A DNA stretch of 20,315 nucleotides from Smittium culicis (GCA_001970855.1 LSSN01001671.1:1-20315), one strand, 5' to 3'; shown: positions 1-9,488, counted from the stretch's first letter. A program made the numbers and translations. Notes: generated by a model not told the origin, from the sequence alone.

Positions 1-2
1 AA

Positions 3-380
3 GTATCATCAGATGATGATACCGAGTCTGACGGCAGTGGTGATGACAACCATCAACCTATAATCAAAAAAACAGGCAAATACACTATTAATAGTGATGA
101 TTTCTCAGATATCTCGGTAGACAGTGATATGAGCTCCCCAATGGAGATCAAAAAAGAGTTCATATCACCGAATCTGAGCCCTACAAACGAATCTGATGGG
201 TATAGCCCTCCATCAGCGCACGCATTGATGGCAGAAAAAGCCAGAATGGGGCAAATATCAGAACAAGTGTTTAACAATTTCGTATCAAACGTAGATAAGG
301 CGCCTCATGGAAGCAATATAGCTGCTATAGAGCCTGGATCTGACGCCGAACATCAGGAAATCTCTGATATAGAGTACTGA
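3..380 (+). CDS. LINE ORF1 (Gag-like), C-terminal part, copy A
   Basis: The window opens inside this frame, which is open from base 3 to the TGA at 378-380. It holds an acidic low-complexity run of Ser/Asp/Glu, then motifs such as MSSPMEIKKEF and PPSAHALMAEKARMG that match the C-terminal end of ORF1 in copy C. The N-terminal region and the CCHC knuckle seen in copy C lie outside the window. Unlike copy C, this copy keeps the frame through the last about 35 residues and ends in DIEY. LINE ORF1 proteins bind element RNA in a ribonucleoprotein; that role is inferred from the family. ORF2 begins 29 bases downstream. Confidence 0.85.
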   Translation, partial: VSSDDDTESDGSGDDNHQPIIKKTGKYTINSDDFSDISVDSDMSSPMEIKKEFISPNLSPTNESDGYSPPSAHALMAEKARMGQISEQVFNNFVSNVDKAPHGSNIAAIEPGSDAEHQEISDIEY

Positions 381-409
381 TGTCATAATTATCAAAATAC
401 ACATACAAT

Positions 410-1663
410 ATGAATCAAAAAACTTCAAAAAAAATTATAAAATGTCAAAAACTTGAAAAAAATCTCCGAAAAAATACCGAAAAATTCTTGGTTCTCAACG
501 TCCAAGAACTCAAAAAAGATACTGTAAATAGGTACATTGTGCTAAATAGCACCCTAAAAGACCATCAGTTTACAGTAAAAAAAATCAGACAACTTAACGG
601 CCAATGGAGGCACGAAATTCACTCCATTGACCACCAAAAAATCAACATATCAAAAACTGAAATAAAATCAATTGAAAAAGCTCTGGGCGCGAAAATTAGG
701 CGCGAAAAAAATCAAAAATTTCGATCCGCCAATTTCACTGGCCGAAAAAATCAAAAATTAAATTTCGCTAAAAACAACACTCTGACGGTTATGACCTACA
801 ATATACGAGGCATAAAGAGTGTAAAAGAGGAACTTGAGCACTATCTGAATTTTTCCAAGTCAGATAGTGCTAAGCCCGATATCCTGGCACTCCAGGAAAC
901 ATTTTTAACGAAAAAAACTTACCGCTGCCGCATACCAGGATACACGTGTATAGAGGCAAAAGCCGATCACGCCAAAGGCGGCACCGGTCTACTGCTGGCA
1001 GTAAAAAATAACATTGGACTAGAAATTAGCGAATATAAATCTGTGCCAACTTGGCTATCTGGGATAGTCTCCGGGCGCACCAAAAATGGTGATAAATTCA
1101 CGCTTTTGGTGACAAATGCGCACTTCCCAAACGCTGGAATTCGCAAAAAGCGAGAGATTTCTGAGCTTTTGGACAACTATAAAAATCTCAATAAAAAATT
1201 CTCAAAACACATACTGCTGGGGGACTACAATATGGACACCCCGGCGTCAAAAAAGTTTACACTGAAGCTTGGAACTGGGTTCCAACATGCAAAAGTGAGC
1301 AACTCGACTGGGTCGAGGTACAATAAGAGTACTGTGGGCCGAATGATCGACCACATATACTATGCTGGGCTCAACAACCGCCCAAACTGGTGCACAGCGA
1401 ACCGATTTTTAGACCTCTCCGACCACATGCCGATCACAGCGCAGTGGAATTTGGACGCTCTCGAGGTACCGGCAAAAAAATCAAAAATTAACGCGAAAAA
1501 ATTATTATTGGCTGAAAATAATTTTGTCAGCCATAACCGATTTACAGTGCTAGCCGATACAGAAATGGGCCTAAATGAGCTTTGCGCTGGCCTAATCGAT
1601 ACCGTTTGGGATCAATCTGCTCGGCTCGCTGCGCTGCGCTGGATTCACCTGGCGAAACCATAA
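410..1663 (+). CDS. LINE ORF2 N-terminal part: APE-type endonuclease, copy A
   Basis: A 417-codon open frame starts with ATG at 410, just after ORF1. Residues about 125-347 form an endonuclease/exonuclease/phosphatase domain: TYNIRG (129-134, Asn131), QETF (Glu163), GDYN (271-274, Asp272 and Asn274), DHI (314-316) and SDHMPI (337-342). These are the catalytic Asp/Asn/Glu/His positions of APE-like LINE endonucleases, which nick target DNA to prime reverse transcription. The first 120 residues are Lys/Asn-rich and unassigned. The frame ends at TAA 1661-1663, but the same frame stays open beyond it into the RT domain, so this is the N-terminal part of a larger ORF2 with an internal stop. Copy C has the same stop. 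The start codon is sound here, whereas copy C is frameshifted just after it. Confidence 0.9.
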   Translation: MNQKTSKKIIKCQKLEKNLRKNTEKFLVLNVQELKKDTVNRYIVLNSTLKDHQFTVKKIRQLNGQWRHEIHSIDHQKINISKTEIKSIEKALGAKIRREKNQKFRSANFTGRKNQKLNFAKNNTLTVMTYNIRGIKSVKEELEHYLNFSKSDSAKPDILALQETFLTKKTYRCRIPGYTCIEAKADHAKGGTGLLLAVKNNIGLEISEYKSVPTWLSGIVSGRTKNGDKFTLLVTNAHFPNAGIRKKREISELLDNYKNLNKKFSKHILLGDYNMDTPASKKFTLKLGTGFQHAKVSNSTGSRYNKSTVGRMIDHIYYAGLNNRPNWCTANRFLDLSDHMPITAQWNLDALEVPAKKSKINAKKLLLAENNFVSHNRFTVLADTEMGLNELCAGLIDTVWDQSARLAALRWIHLAKP

Positions 1664-3548
1664 AAACTACGCTCTCAAAGATCACCCTCAAAAAAATTAA
1701 AAATTCGAAAATTAACGAAGAATAATTGCTCAATCAGCGATTATATCAAATCCAAATCGAATGCAAATCTATCAATTAAGGCCGATAGAAAAGCCCAGCA
1801 CGCCAAAAGTGTAAAAAAAATCGCCGATCAGATTCTGAACAACGATTCGAAATCCTATTGGCGTTATATCAAATCATACACTGGGAAATTGTTCCAAAGC
1901 ATCGCCGAATGCCCAGCGTACGACAAAAATAAAAATTTAATTACTGAAAAACACGAAAAAATAAAAATCTGGACAAATCATTTTGGAGATCTAGCCAAAG
2001 ACGCTACTGGGAACAGCCGATCGACAGATAAGCGGGAGAATCTCATCTCTAGCAACTGTGACTATTACCCAGAGTGTGATAGCACTATTTTATGGTCAGA
2101 TATTACTGATGCACTTCGTGATACGCCTAAAAACAATGGACTGGGAGCTGACGGTGTACCATCTGAGGTATGGAAACTGGTGATCGCCGAGCCAACACCT
2201 TTATTGCCACTAGCAAAATTAATTCTTAAAATCATCAATCTAATTTATGACACTGGGAATATACCCCAGTGCCTAGAAACATCAGTAGTGGTCCCGGTAC
2301 ATAAAAAAAGTGACCTGAAGGACCCCGATAACTACCGAGGGATATAATTGATCCCAACACTGGCGAAACTGATGGCCAAAATTGTAGCCACAAAACTCAG
2401 CAAAATCGATACGAAATAGTACGCCGGAATAAAATTCAGAACAAGGAAACATGGCGGTGCTATATCGACTATAGCAAGGCCTACGACCGGGTTCCCCACA
2501 TGGCCCTACTGCATAAACTGCGATCAGTGGGCATTGGGGGAAAACTCCTCAATATGATCAAAGGCATGTATGATGCCCCGAAAATCGCAGTTAGAGTTGG
2601 AAATGAAGTTTCCAACCTCACTATATACCTCTATGGAGTGCGAAAATGGTGTCCAGCTTCGCCGATACTCTTCGATTTTTTCATCAACTATATATTTAAG
2701 GGTGTACGAGGTGTGCGGGTGCCTGGGCTCATCTCACGCATACCTGGACTACTGTTTGCCGACGATGCCGTGCTATTGGCCGAATCATCAGCCGATCTAC
2801 AAACCGTACTGAACACCATAACCGAATGGTCGGACACTTGGGAAATGGCTGTGAATGCCTCCAAGTGCGGGATAATGACTATAAGCGGGGAGTTGGCTAC
2901 TGATATGACCCTGCAGGGCCAAAAAGTCGACTCCACCGACCAGTACACCTACTTGGGCTATATTATGATTAGCAAGTGGGATGTATCTGGGACGATCAAA
3001 AACAACAAGAATATTTTCAGAAAGGCTTTATAAGCTGAGTGCAGCTTCCTAAGACGGTCTGATGTGCTCACAGAACTAAAAATAAAGTTCATTAATTCGG
3101 TTCTGATGCCGATTGGATGATACGGTGGCGAGACATTTGGCATGAGCGGAGCCAGATGCAAGCCCATACAGTCAGAAATCGACAAGGCGATCCGACTGGT
3201 TGCCAATGTCGGAATATCAGCGGCCATGGAGTGCATCAGGGACGAACTGGGCATAAGCTCAGTCTTCATGCGCACCAGCACAGCCCGTGAGCGTGCATAC
3301 CATAACTGGCCTACCTCAAAAACATGGATCGCCGACCTCATCAAGGCACCGATGAAGGCTCGCATGGCCACCTGGATGACCGGGAGCGCCCGGTGGATCA
3401 AAAAATTTTGCTCTCAAGATTCAAACGGTCAGACTATAATCACGATAATCGACCGGAAACGACGAATTAGCCGGTCTGTCATCCACCGGTGGACGGTGGA
3501 CCGAAAAATAGGCAAAAAAGGCAACTGAGTTGACCTTCAAGCAATGTA
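1664..3548 (+). pseudogene. LINE ORF2 reverse transcriptase region, copy A (broken)
   Basis: After the stop at 1661 the same frame continues without an ATG through a linker (SYWRYIKSYTGK) into the RT fingers (GADGVPSEVWK, VVVPVHKK, DNYRG). A TCA-to-TAA change stops it at 2345-2347. A 79-bp deletion joined at a 7-base CGAAATA microhomology (about 2412-2418) removes the QAGFR motif region and shifts the frame. From 2500 the frame is open again through IDYSKAYDR-type sequence, PASPILFDFF and the catalytic FADD at 2755-2766, to TAA 3031. The Gly of the usual QGCP motif reads as KWCP here. Further stops lie at 3118 (TGT to TGA) and 3526 (TGG to TGA). Non-functional RT. Confidence 0.88.
2412..2418 (+). 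other. 79-bp deletion junction at microhomology, copy A ORF2
   Basis: Copy C has two CGAAATA heptamers 79 bases apart, in the RT segment covering the QAGFR motif. Copy A has one, with the left flank of the first and the right flank of the second. The loss is not a multiple of three and shifts the reading frame. This looks like replication slippage or end joining between short repeats. Confidence 0.75.
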
Positions 3549-4745
3549 ACCATACCGATAATATTGAACTTCAGAGTATTTAGTAAAAGTATGTAAGATA
3601 ATTATTTAACATATTACGGCGTAAATATTAGTTGTTTATCAAATGTTTTTTATTATTTGCACCTTAATTTAAATTTGGTATAAAATTGATGCTGAATACA
3701 TTCTTCTAAGAATAAGGTTGTGGAAAAATTACCTATAATCGGTGATAGGCCCAATATTTACTACTCCACCAGCTTTGGGGTTTGTAGCACTTTTGAGTTT
3801 TATTGATGACTAATTTGGACTATTTGAAAAAATCATTGAGTTCGGTGGTAGTTTTAAACAATCTTGAGCTAGTTTTGTTCAATTTAAATTACTTAAAAAT
3901 TTGATTTGGAAACAGAATAATCTTATGAGTGGGATTTACGTGCCTCTAACAGTTATATATCGTTATATTAGCAATTTTAAAGTATGGATTATGCTGAAAA
4001 TTTTGAACTGCTTGCTTACGTAATTCTGTCTTATGGTTTTTACTTATACCATCTTCACATCACAAGGGGATTTCCAATTATAATTAACCAGCATTAGATA
4101 TCAATAGATATAGTTTTTTTTCTTTTTTTTAGAGCACATAAAAGATTAAAAATACCGTAAAATAGGTTTATTTAGTATTTTTTAAAATATATTATGTAAG
4201 AAATAATACGTATTACGCTATCAGAGTTGAATAGAGTCTAAAGAATGACTATAATTTTTTTTATATTTTATGCTATTAATTTCTGCAAAAGAAAGTACCT
4301 GAGCAGCACAGTAACATCTAATTTGTAGATTCTCAAATCTTTGAGACCTAAAATATGGTCGGAATATGCCTTATGAATGACATTCCTAATTTCTTTGTTT
4401 TATATTTTTAGGATAATAGCCCAGCTTTGGAATCTAATTCTGTAGTTTTACTACTTTCTACTTTCATATGATGTCATGATTTTGACCTGAACCATTTTCT
4501 AAAAAGAATTTTTTGATATTACTAGAACTTAAACAATTATATTGATTTATGAGCTTTAATTAGCTACTTTATGAGATATAAGATCCAAATTTTTGGATCC
4601 CCGCCACTTTATATATGCACGCTCTTTAATTGCACTAGGTCGAAAGAACTTCGAACTGATATCATGTTCCTTTCATGCTAGAATGATTTCCACATTTCCC
4701 CATAAATTGGGACAAATTCGCGTTGCCTAATAGATTATGTTAAAA
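3549..4745 (+). repeat. Decayed LINE ORF2 3' end and downstream repeat, sister of 13029-14030
   Basis: Directly after the sharp end of copy A, weak similarity to the LINE continues. At 3571-3593 there is CTTCAGAGTATT against CTTCAGAACATT of copy C. At 3719-3758 about 26 of 40 ungapped positions match copy C just after its C-terminal finger. From 3719 to about 4745 the segment aligns in order with 13029-14030; shared landmarks include TAGAGCACAT, GATTAAAAATAC and ATGTTCCT. No frame survives. I read this as the old 3' part of a LINE subfamily whose 3' untranslated region is longer than that of copy C. That it is host DNA duplicated with the LINE is less likely but open. Confidence 0.55.
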
Positions 4746-5744
4746 ATTGGTCATGCTCAGTCTTTTATCATTCCGATATCTAAATTTTATAGGTCCCAGT
4801 CGAAGTTAATATATACTAATTTACTTTATAGATTTTAATTTTAGTTCTTTAAGCATACTAATCAGCATTGATAAAACTATATGCAAGATATAATTCTTTG
4901 TTAATCTTTAATTTACTTTGTTTTAATATTATTATAGGTTCTAATTTCTATTCAGATACGCATAAGTGTATTTTTTCGAATTACAGATTATTTTCAGACA
5001 AATAATAAATAGACTATATCGTCAAAGTTTTAATAATATTTTTATCCCTCTAAATATTCTTAGCTTGCATGACTATTTAAAATATTTGGAAATGACTGAA
5101 GAAAGTATTAAAACAAATTCAAAATTAAATATGCAGACTCAATTATGATTAAAAAAACAATAAATTTTTGTAAAAAAAAGTTTTACTTTAATTCTACTCT
5201 CAATAAACCTACTAAAAAATATATAGAAAAATTTACCAGGTATTTATATATATATATAAAACTAGAATGTATTGGTTAATAAATAAATAAAATAGTATAT
5301 GGGAGATTATATCGAGGAGCGGAACTTTTCCTATTAAAAATTTCCTACTCATAAGTGTTGCCTTTATTTTAGATTTGATTAGAAAATACCGTCGAATGGT
5401 TTATCTGATTCAATTAATAGCTTTAACTAATTAAAATAAGAAAATAGAGTTTCTAAGAAAAAAATTTCAGCTTTACTTTAGAGTATCCCATATAGTTACC
5501 ATTTCTTGGTAATCAATTTTATTAAAATACAATTAGCATGCGCCAAAATCAAATCGAAATTAACAATAATGAATAAATAAAATACCATGTATAAGAATAT
5601 CACAATTTTAAAGTTTTAGCTAAGTAATGAAAAATTTCAATTGAATCATTATCTGATTTTTATATTTTTTTATAGAGTAATAATAAACATACTTATACTT
5701 ATACTTAAAATTGAGATAAGAGAAATTCACTCGACTAAAATTAA
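4746..5744. other. AT-rich intergenic stretch, no gene recognised
   Basis: I see no supported gene here. A 60-codon plus-strand frame at 4966-5148 lies in AT-rich sequence and has no recognisable motif. A short (TA)n run lies near 5245-5258. The 3' flank of the P450 gene (minus strand, just below 5745) must contain its polyadenylation signals, but none is clear. An AGTATA repeat near 5690-5707 is the only local regularity. Confidence 0.6.
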
Positions 5745-7706
5745 TTAGTAAACGCGCTTTTTAATCACAATGTTGCAATCAGCATCAGGGTTAGCTGGAG
5801 GTCTTGTAATAAAAGTTACATCTTTTGGTAGCACAGGCTGGTTGTTTCTTTTTGGATCAAGGATTTTAGGATCGAATTTAGAGTCAGCTGGGAGCTCAAG
5901 GTCAAAGTCCTTGAGCATGTTTGGAATACTTAGAAATATTTCAATCCAAGCGAGGCTAATTTATTAATGAATTTTTTAAAAATGTTTGTCAATAACAGTA
6001 GATTTAACTTTGGAATCTATTAAATAAATAAAGAGCGATATTGTACAAAAATCATATGAGACAAAACTTACTTCCTTCCGGGGCAGATTCTAACACCAGT
6101 TGAAAATGCGACAATTTCTTTTTTAAGCTTTTCTCCTTCAGGGCCAAGGAATCTATCAGGATTGAAAGTTGTTGGATCATCCCAGACTTCAGTGTCGTTG
6201 TGAGTTCCAGGCACAAACATAATAAGTTCATTACCTTCTGGTATATTATAGCCCAAAATCTCGACACCTTCTTTGGGAGAATTTCTATATAGAGTACCAC
6301 CAACAGATCCAATAACTCGTAAGACTTCATAGACAGTTGCAATGAAGTAAGGAAGTTTGTTTCTAGCATCATGATAAGTGATTTTTCTATCTTTATCAGG
6401 GAAGTTTGTTCTGATTTCATCTAAAACTTTTTTATATATATGAGGGTAAAGCATATAGTAAACTGTTAGCCAAGTCATCGATATACTTGTAGTATCTACA
6501 CCAGCAATAACCATGGTGACCATCTCGGCAACTATTTCGTCATCAGTCATTGGCTTGTTATTAGAAGTATTAATGGCAGTCATGTACATTTGCAGGATGT
6601 CGATTCTTTCGTTGTCATACTTGTTGTTTTTAATCAAATTTCTGCGGTTATTAATAGCTTCAATACAGTAGTTTCTAAGTTTTGTTTCATTTATTGTCAA
6701 TGCAGGGATCAAACCTTGAATTAACTTTAGCAGCGGAAAAGATTTGAACTATATAGTAGAATAATATATTAGCGATTTAATTTAGATATTAAAGCTATTA
6801 AAGCTATTAAAGCTATTAAAGCTATAAAAATGAATTTTAATTATTAATTATCTATGTGCAATAAATTTCTTACGATTATTGAGTTTTTCATTGATGCGTT
6901 AACCCAGTCGATAATATCATGACCGTCGTTTTTAACTGCATCAAAGCTTTTTCCAAACGCTAGTTCTCCAATAACATCAGCTGCGATGTTTTGATAGTGC
7001 TTAAAATAATTAAACTCAGCAGCGCCATTTCCTAACTCTATATCTTGAATAAATTTATTTTCTACGTTGGTGACGCATAATTCAAACAATAGAGAATCAA
7101 CGGTGTCCAGTCCTGTAGTGCTGAATGCGGGACCGACTTGTCTTCTCTAAAAAAAATAATATTTTTAAGAAATTAAGTTATAAAAGAATAAATAAGATTT
7201 TGAAATAAACAAGTTCTTACCCTCATTCTATTAAAATCTTCGTGTCTTGTAGAAAAGACACTTTCTCCGACATTTGCGAATCCTTCGTAGATTTCACTCT
7301 TTCTGTATCTGTAAGAGGCCATGATTTTCTTGAACTCTTTTGTGTTTGCAATACAAGTTTCATTCGGGCAAACTCTGACTATTGGCCCATATTTATCGTG
7401 CAGTGATTGAAAGTATGGCGTTGCTTTGCCTCTCATAAAAGCAAACATTGTGGGGAAATTGGTAAAACGTGCATACCAAGGCCCGGGTATTTTTCGTAAA
7501 GGATCAACAAAAACATAATATATTGTCTAAGTGTGCACATAAATAGTTGTTATCAGAGAATTTATTTTAATTAGAAACCATTTTTATAATTTACTTACTT
7601 TAAATACGCCATAAGCGATAAATACTGAATAAAGAGTTTTTTTGTTGTAGAAATTCTTCAAAACGTAAGAATATGACAGGTCTGCAAGCTTGATAAGACT
7701 TTCCAT
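5745..7706 (-). CDS. Cytochrome P450 monooxygenase, five exons, apparently intact
   Basis: Exons on the minus strand are 7706-7599, 7526-7221, 7146-6874, 6748-6072 and 5955-5745. They join in phase without a stop and give 524 residues, a normal fungal P450 length. The ATG at 7706 opens a short exon whose end, with the next exon, forms a hydrophobic N-terminal anchor (about 24-44). It is followed by the proline-rich hinge PGPW (50-53). Hallmarks: I-helix AGVDTT (311-316), K-helix EVLR (370-373), FNPDRF (424-429), and heme loop FSTGVRICPGR with the axial thiolate Cys451. The codon after CPGR is split by intron 4 and restores Asn (CPGRNLAW). These features fit an ER-bound class II P450 that uses NADPH-P450 reductase; the substrate cannot be told. 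No neighbouring pathway genes are seen. Confidence 0.93.
5956..6071 (-). other. P450 intron 4 (116 bp), splits the codon after the heme loop
   Basis: Donor GTAAGT at 6071-6066 and acceptor ATTAG ending at 5956. The intron falls after two bases of a codon (AA|C), restoring Asn in CPGRNLAWIEI. The last exon then runs 70 full codons to TAA 5747-5745 and contains the conserved L-helix. Confidence 0.9.
6749..6873 (-). other. P450 intron 3 (125 bp), contains a 9-bp tandem repeat
   Basis: Donor GTAAGA at 6873-6868 and acceptor TATAG ending at 6749, phase 0. Splicing gives SIIFKSFPLLK, which fits the F-G region of fungal P450s. Without splicing the frame meets TAA at 6846-6844. Confidence 0.85.
6791..6825 (+). 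repeat. 9-bp tandem repeat, about four units, inside P450 intron 3
   Basis: The unit AAAGCTATT occurs three times in exact succession, followed by AAAGCTAT. It is confined to the intron and does not alter the protein. It could vary in copy number between strains. Confidence 0.9.
7147..7220 (-). other. P450 intron 2 (74 bp)
   Basis: Donor GTAAGA at 7220-7215; the acceptor is a TTTTTTTAG tract ending at 7147. Phase 0. The junction reads MRRRQVGPAF, the normal C-helix segment of P450s. A second AG two bases further on could also be used but would break the frame. Confidence 0.87.
7527..7598 (-). other. P450 intron 1 (72 bp)
   Basis: Donor GTAAGT at 7598-7593 and acceptor TTAG ending at 7527. 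It lies between complete codons (phase 0) and separates the N-terminal anchor exon from the exon with the PGPW hinge. The join gives an unbroken hydrophobic segment, which supports it. Confidence 0.85.
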
Positions 7707-8914
7707 ATTGTAAGAATAATGTTTTCAAATTATTTAAACGAAAAAAAAATTTTTTTGTGGGTAAAAGTTATAGTTTATTAAACTCGAGCTCCAGATTTTG
7801 ATAATAATTAACGCCAGAGGAAATAATATAGATTAAATACTTTTTTTTTTGTTAAAGTTTATACATTTTTATTGTTATGCTTGGTTTGGAATTGACATCA
7901 GAAAGCTTAATCATAGAGATTTTGGGAATATCCAATTTCTAGGCACAGATCAAAACAAATATAGCTAAACTTACACTGATCTAACATGCGTTTATTTATA
8001 TTCTTTTTCTTGGCAAATAAAGGACATTTCAGAAGTTATCATATCTTGGCGGAAAAAAATAATAAAGCGGCGCTTAATAGATACCAATTATTTTAGGCAT
8101 TTATTATAATAGTCAAAGCAGAAATAAAAACGTACCAATAAAATTACGAGATTAAAAAAAAGAAGAAATAAAATCGTTAAAAGCTACTGGAGCAGATAAA
8201 ATAGCGAATTTTACTGATTGCTAAACTGATCAAACATTTTATATAATCGATTGTTGTTTTATGTCGAGAATAAATTTGCAAACTAATAGTTATGTTTTAT
8301 CGTATGATTATCGCAATTACTTTTGCAATAATACAATAAATTACTTTAGATTTACAAGTTTCAATATCCAATTATCTGTGGCATTTTATGTAAAGTTTTT
8401 ATTAAGAAATTTAGAAATTTGACTTTTCTAAAGAAGCTTTGCACTTTAACTTAGAAAATCTCAAATTAACTTTAACGCATATACAGTAATTTTTACAAAA
8501 TTTTTTTTTCTGTTGTTCATTATCAGGTACATTTTAGTGATACAAATTTAAAGTCAGTCAGTCCATCATGAAAAGTATAACAAGATTAGTGCAAAAATGG
8601 TGTGTCCAAATCTTATAAAATATTTGAGTTTGTTGTTTCAATAAAAAAGGTTATTTGAATAAACGCGAAATTCGAATAAAAATCATGAATATGTTAAAGA
8701 GATAGATTTCTTCGCTAACTATTTTATATTAAAATCGTTAGTTGTTAATGAATATTTTAATTGGTCTCACGGGCGATATAATTTTTTGATCAAATAAAAC
8801 AAGCAATTTAAATTTCTAAATTAATATAATTCGAGGATTCGTTACAACGTCGCGTTTTTGAAATTGAAATAAATAAAAAATATTCCAAGAAAATACATGA
8901 ATCAATAAATGAAA
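7707..8914. other. P450 upstream region, AT-rich, no gene recognised
   Basis: This should hold the P450 promoter on the minus strand. A TATAA-like stretch lies about 65-70 bases upstream of the ATG, within an AACTATAAC context near 7770, followed by a homopolymeric A9/T7 tract at 7741-7757 (plus-strand view). The start context is ACAATATGG. These sites are weak evidence only. I find no coding frame with recognisable motifs in the rest of the stretch. Confidence 0.4.
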
Positions 8915-8918
8915 TTAA

Positions 8919-9106
8919 CCTTTTCCCGTCCAGAACTCTTTAAATAAATCAATTTTATGATTCGTTTATGATTTTTAAGCAAGTTTATTATTTGCTGTTT
9001 ATGTAAAATATGCCAATATTTCTTATGGCCTCAGAATTATATTATTTATTATTAGATAGTTGGCTATATTTGGTAGATTTAAAATAGTTTACCACCTATG
9101 AAAGGG
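8919..9106 (+). mobile_element. MITE-like element 1 (188 bp), flanked by TTAA on both sides
   Basis: The segment is bordered by TTAA at 8915-8918 and 9107-9110. Its ends are inverted: CCTTTTC at the left and GAAAGGG at the right. It has no coding capacity. Reverse-complemented, it aligns over its full length with the 188-bp element at 9301-9488; shared landmarks include CCCGTCCA, ATGATTCGT, TTGTTTATGTA/CTGTTTATGTA and TTGGCTATAT. TTAA target sites with CCC..GGG ends are typical of piggyBac-superfamily elements and their non-autonomous derivatives; that assignment is inference. Confidence 0.75.
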
Positions 9107-9110
9107 TTAA

Positions 9111-9296
9111 TTAAGGAATAGATAAAAAATTGACAATAATAATTATACATAATGGATCTATTATTCATGATAATGCTGATTGGGCCATAGAATAAAAAAG
9201 CTAAATTTTGGCTCAATTAGCAAATATGCGTCAAATCAAAGTCCAAACATTTATTTTTTAGATCAAAAGCTATCCAAAAAAGTTTTGCATGTTAGT
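9111..9296. other. Spacer between the two inverted MITEs
   Basis: About 186 AT-rich bases separate the two inverted 188-bp elements, so the whole 8919-9488 block could fold into a long hairpin as single-stranded DNA or RNA. I see no gene or further internal structure in it. Confidence 0.5.
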
Positions 9297-9300
9297 TTAA

Positions 9301-9488
9301 CCCTTTCTTGGGCGGTAGACTAATTTTGATCTACTATATATAGCCAACAACGTTCAATTAAAAACTTTAATTCCGAGGCATTATTAAGTATTGGTATACT
9401 GTACATAAACAATAAATAATCAATTTTATTATAAATCATGTACGAATCATTAAATTTAATTTTTTAAAGATTTTTGGACGGGAAAGGG
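9301..9488 (-). mobile_element. MITE-like element 2 (188 bp), inverted copy of element 1
   Basis: It starts right after TTAA (9297-9300) with CCCTTTCTTGGG and ends with GGACGGGAAAGGG, followed by TATT where a second TTAA would be expected. It has exactly the same length as element 1 and the opposite orientation; identity is roughly 75 percent by eye. Ends are short inverted repeats (CCCTTTC/GAAAGGG). Old insertion, non-coding. Confidence 0.75.

Larger units (their letters stand above)
1..3548 (+). mobile_element. LINE copy A (non-LTR retrotransposon, 5' part outside window)
   Basis: The stretch carries the end of ORF1, a 29-base gap, then an ORF2 with endonuclease and reverse transcriptase domains. 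It matches copy C (minus strand 18818 down to 15226) almost base for base by eye. The start of the element lies left of the window. High identity to copies B and C stops abruptly after 3548, in the codons for a conserved LQAMYPDL segment. It then continues as weak, AT-shifted similarity, so 3548 is not a normal LINE 3' end. ORF2 is broken by stops at 1661, 2345, 3031, 3118 and 3526 and by a 79-bp deletion near 2412. By ordinary decoding this copy cannot move by itself. Confidence 0.9.

Noticed and set aside
1542..1733. 63-codon frame antisense to the ORF2 linker, also present at 17116-17307
   Set aside because: Its repetition is explained by LINE copies A and C; no independent evidence of coding.
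4600..4680. Possible tRNA around the TTCGAACT sequence
   Set aside because: No acceptor stem or cloverleaf arms could be paired; it lies in the old repeat.
4966..5148. 60-codon plus-strand frame as a small gene
   Set aside because: AT-rich composition, no recognisable motif, no conserved context; chance is sufficient.
5770..5967. Plus-strand 65-codon open frame
   Set aside because: It is antisense to the last P450 exon, whose minus-strand reading gives the conserved segment after the heme loop.
6052..6420. Minus-strand 122-codon frame overlapping the P450
   Set aside because: Other frame of the P450 exon 4 with no motif; the frame with AGVDTT, EVLR and CPGR is the coding one.
6786..6830. 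CRISPR-like or satellite array
   Set aside because: Only four 9-bp units without spacers, inside an intron.
8919..9488. A single large palindromic element with 190-bp terminal inverted repeats
   Set aside because: Each arm has its own inverted ends and TTAA borders and an equal length of 188 bp, so two separate MITE insertions explain it better; the alternative is not fully excluded.
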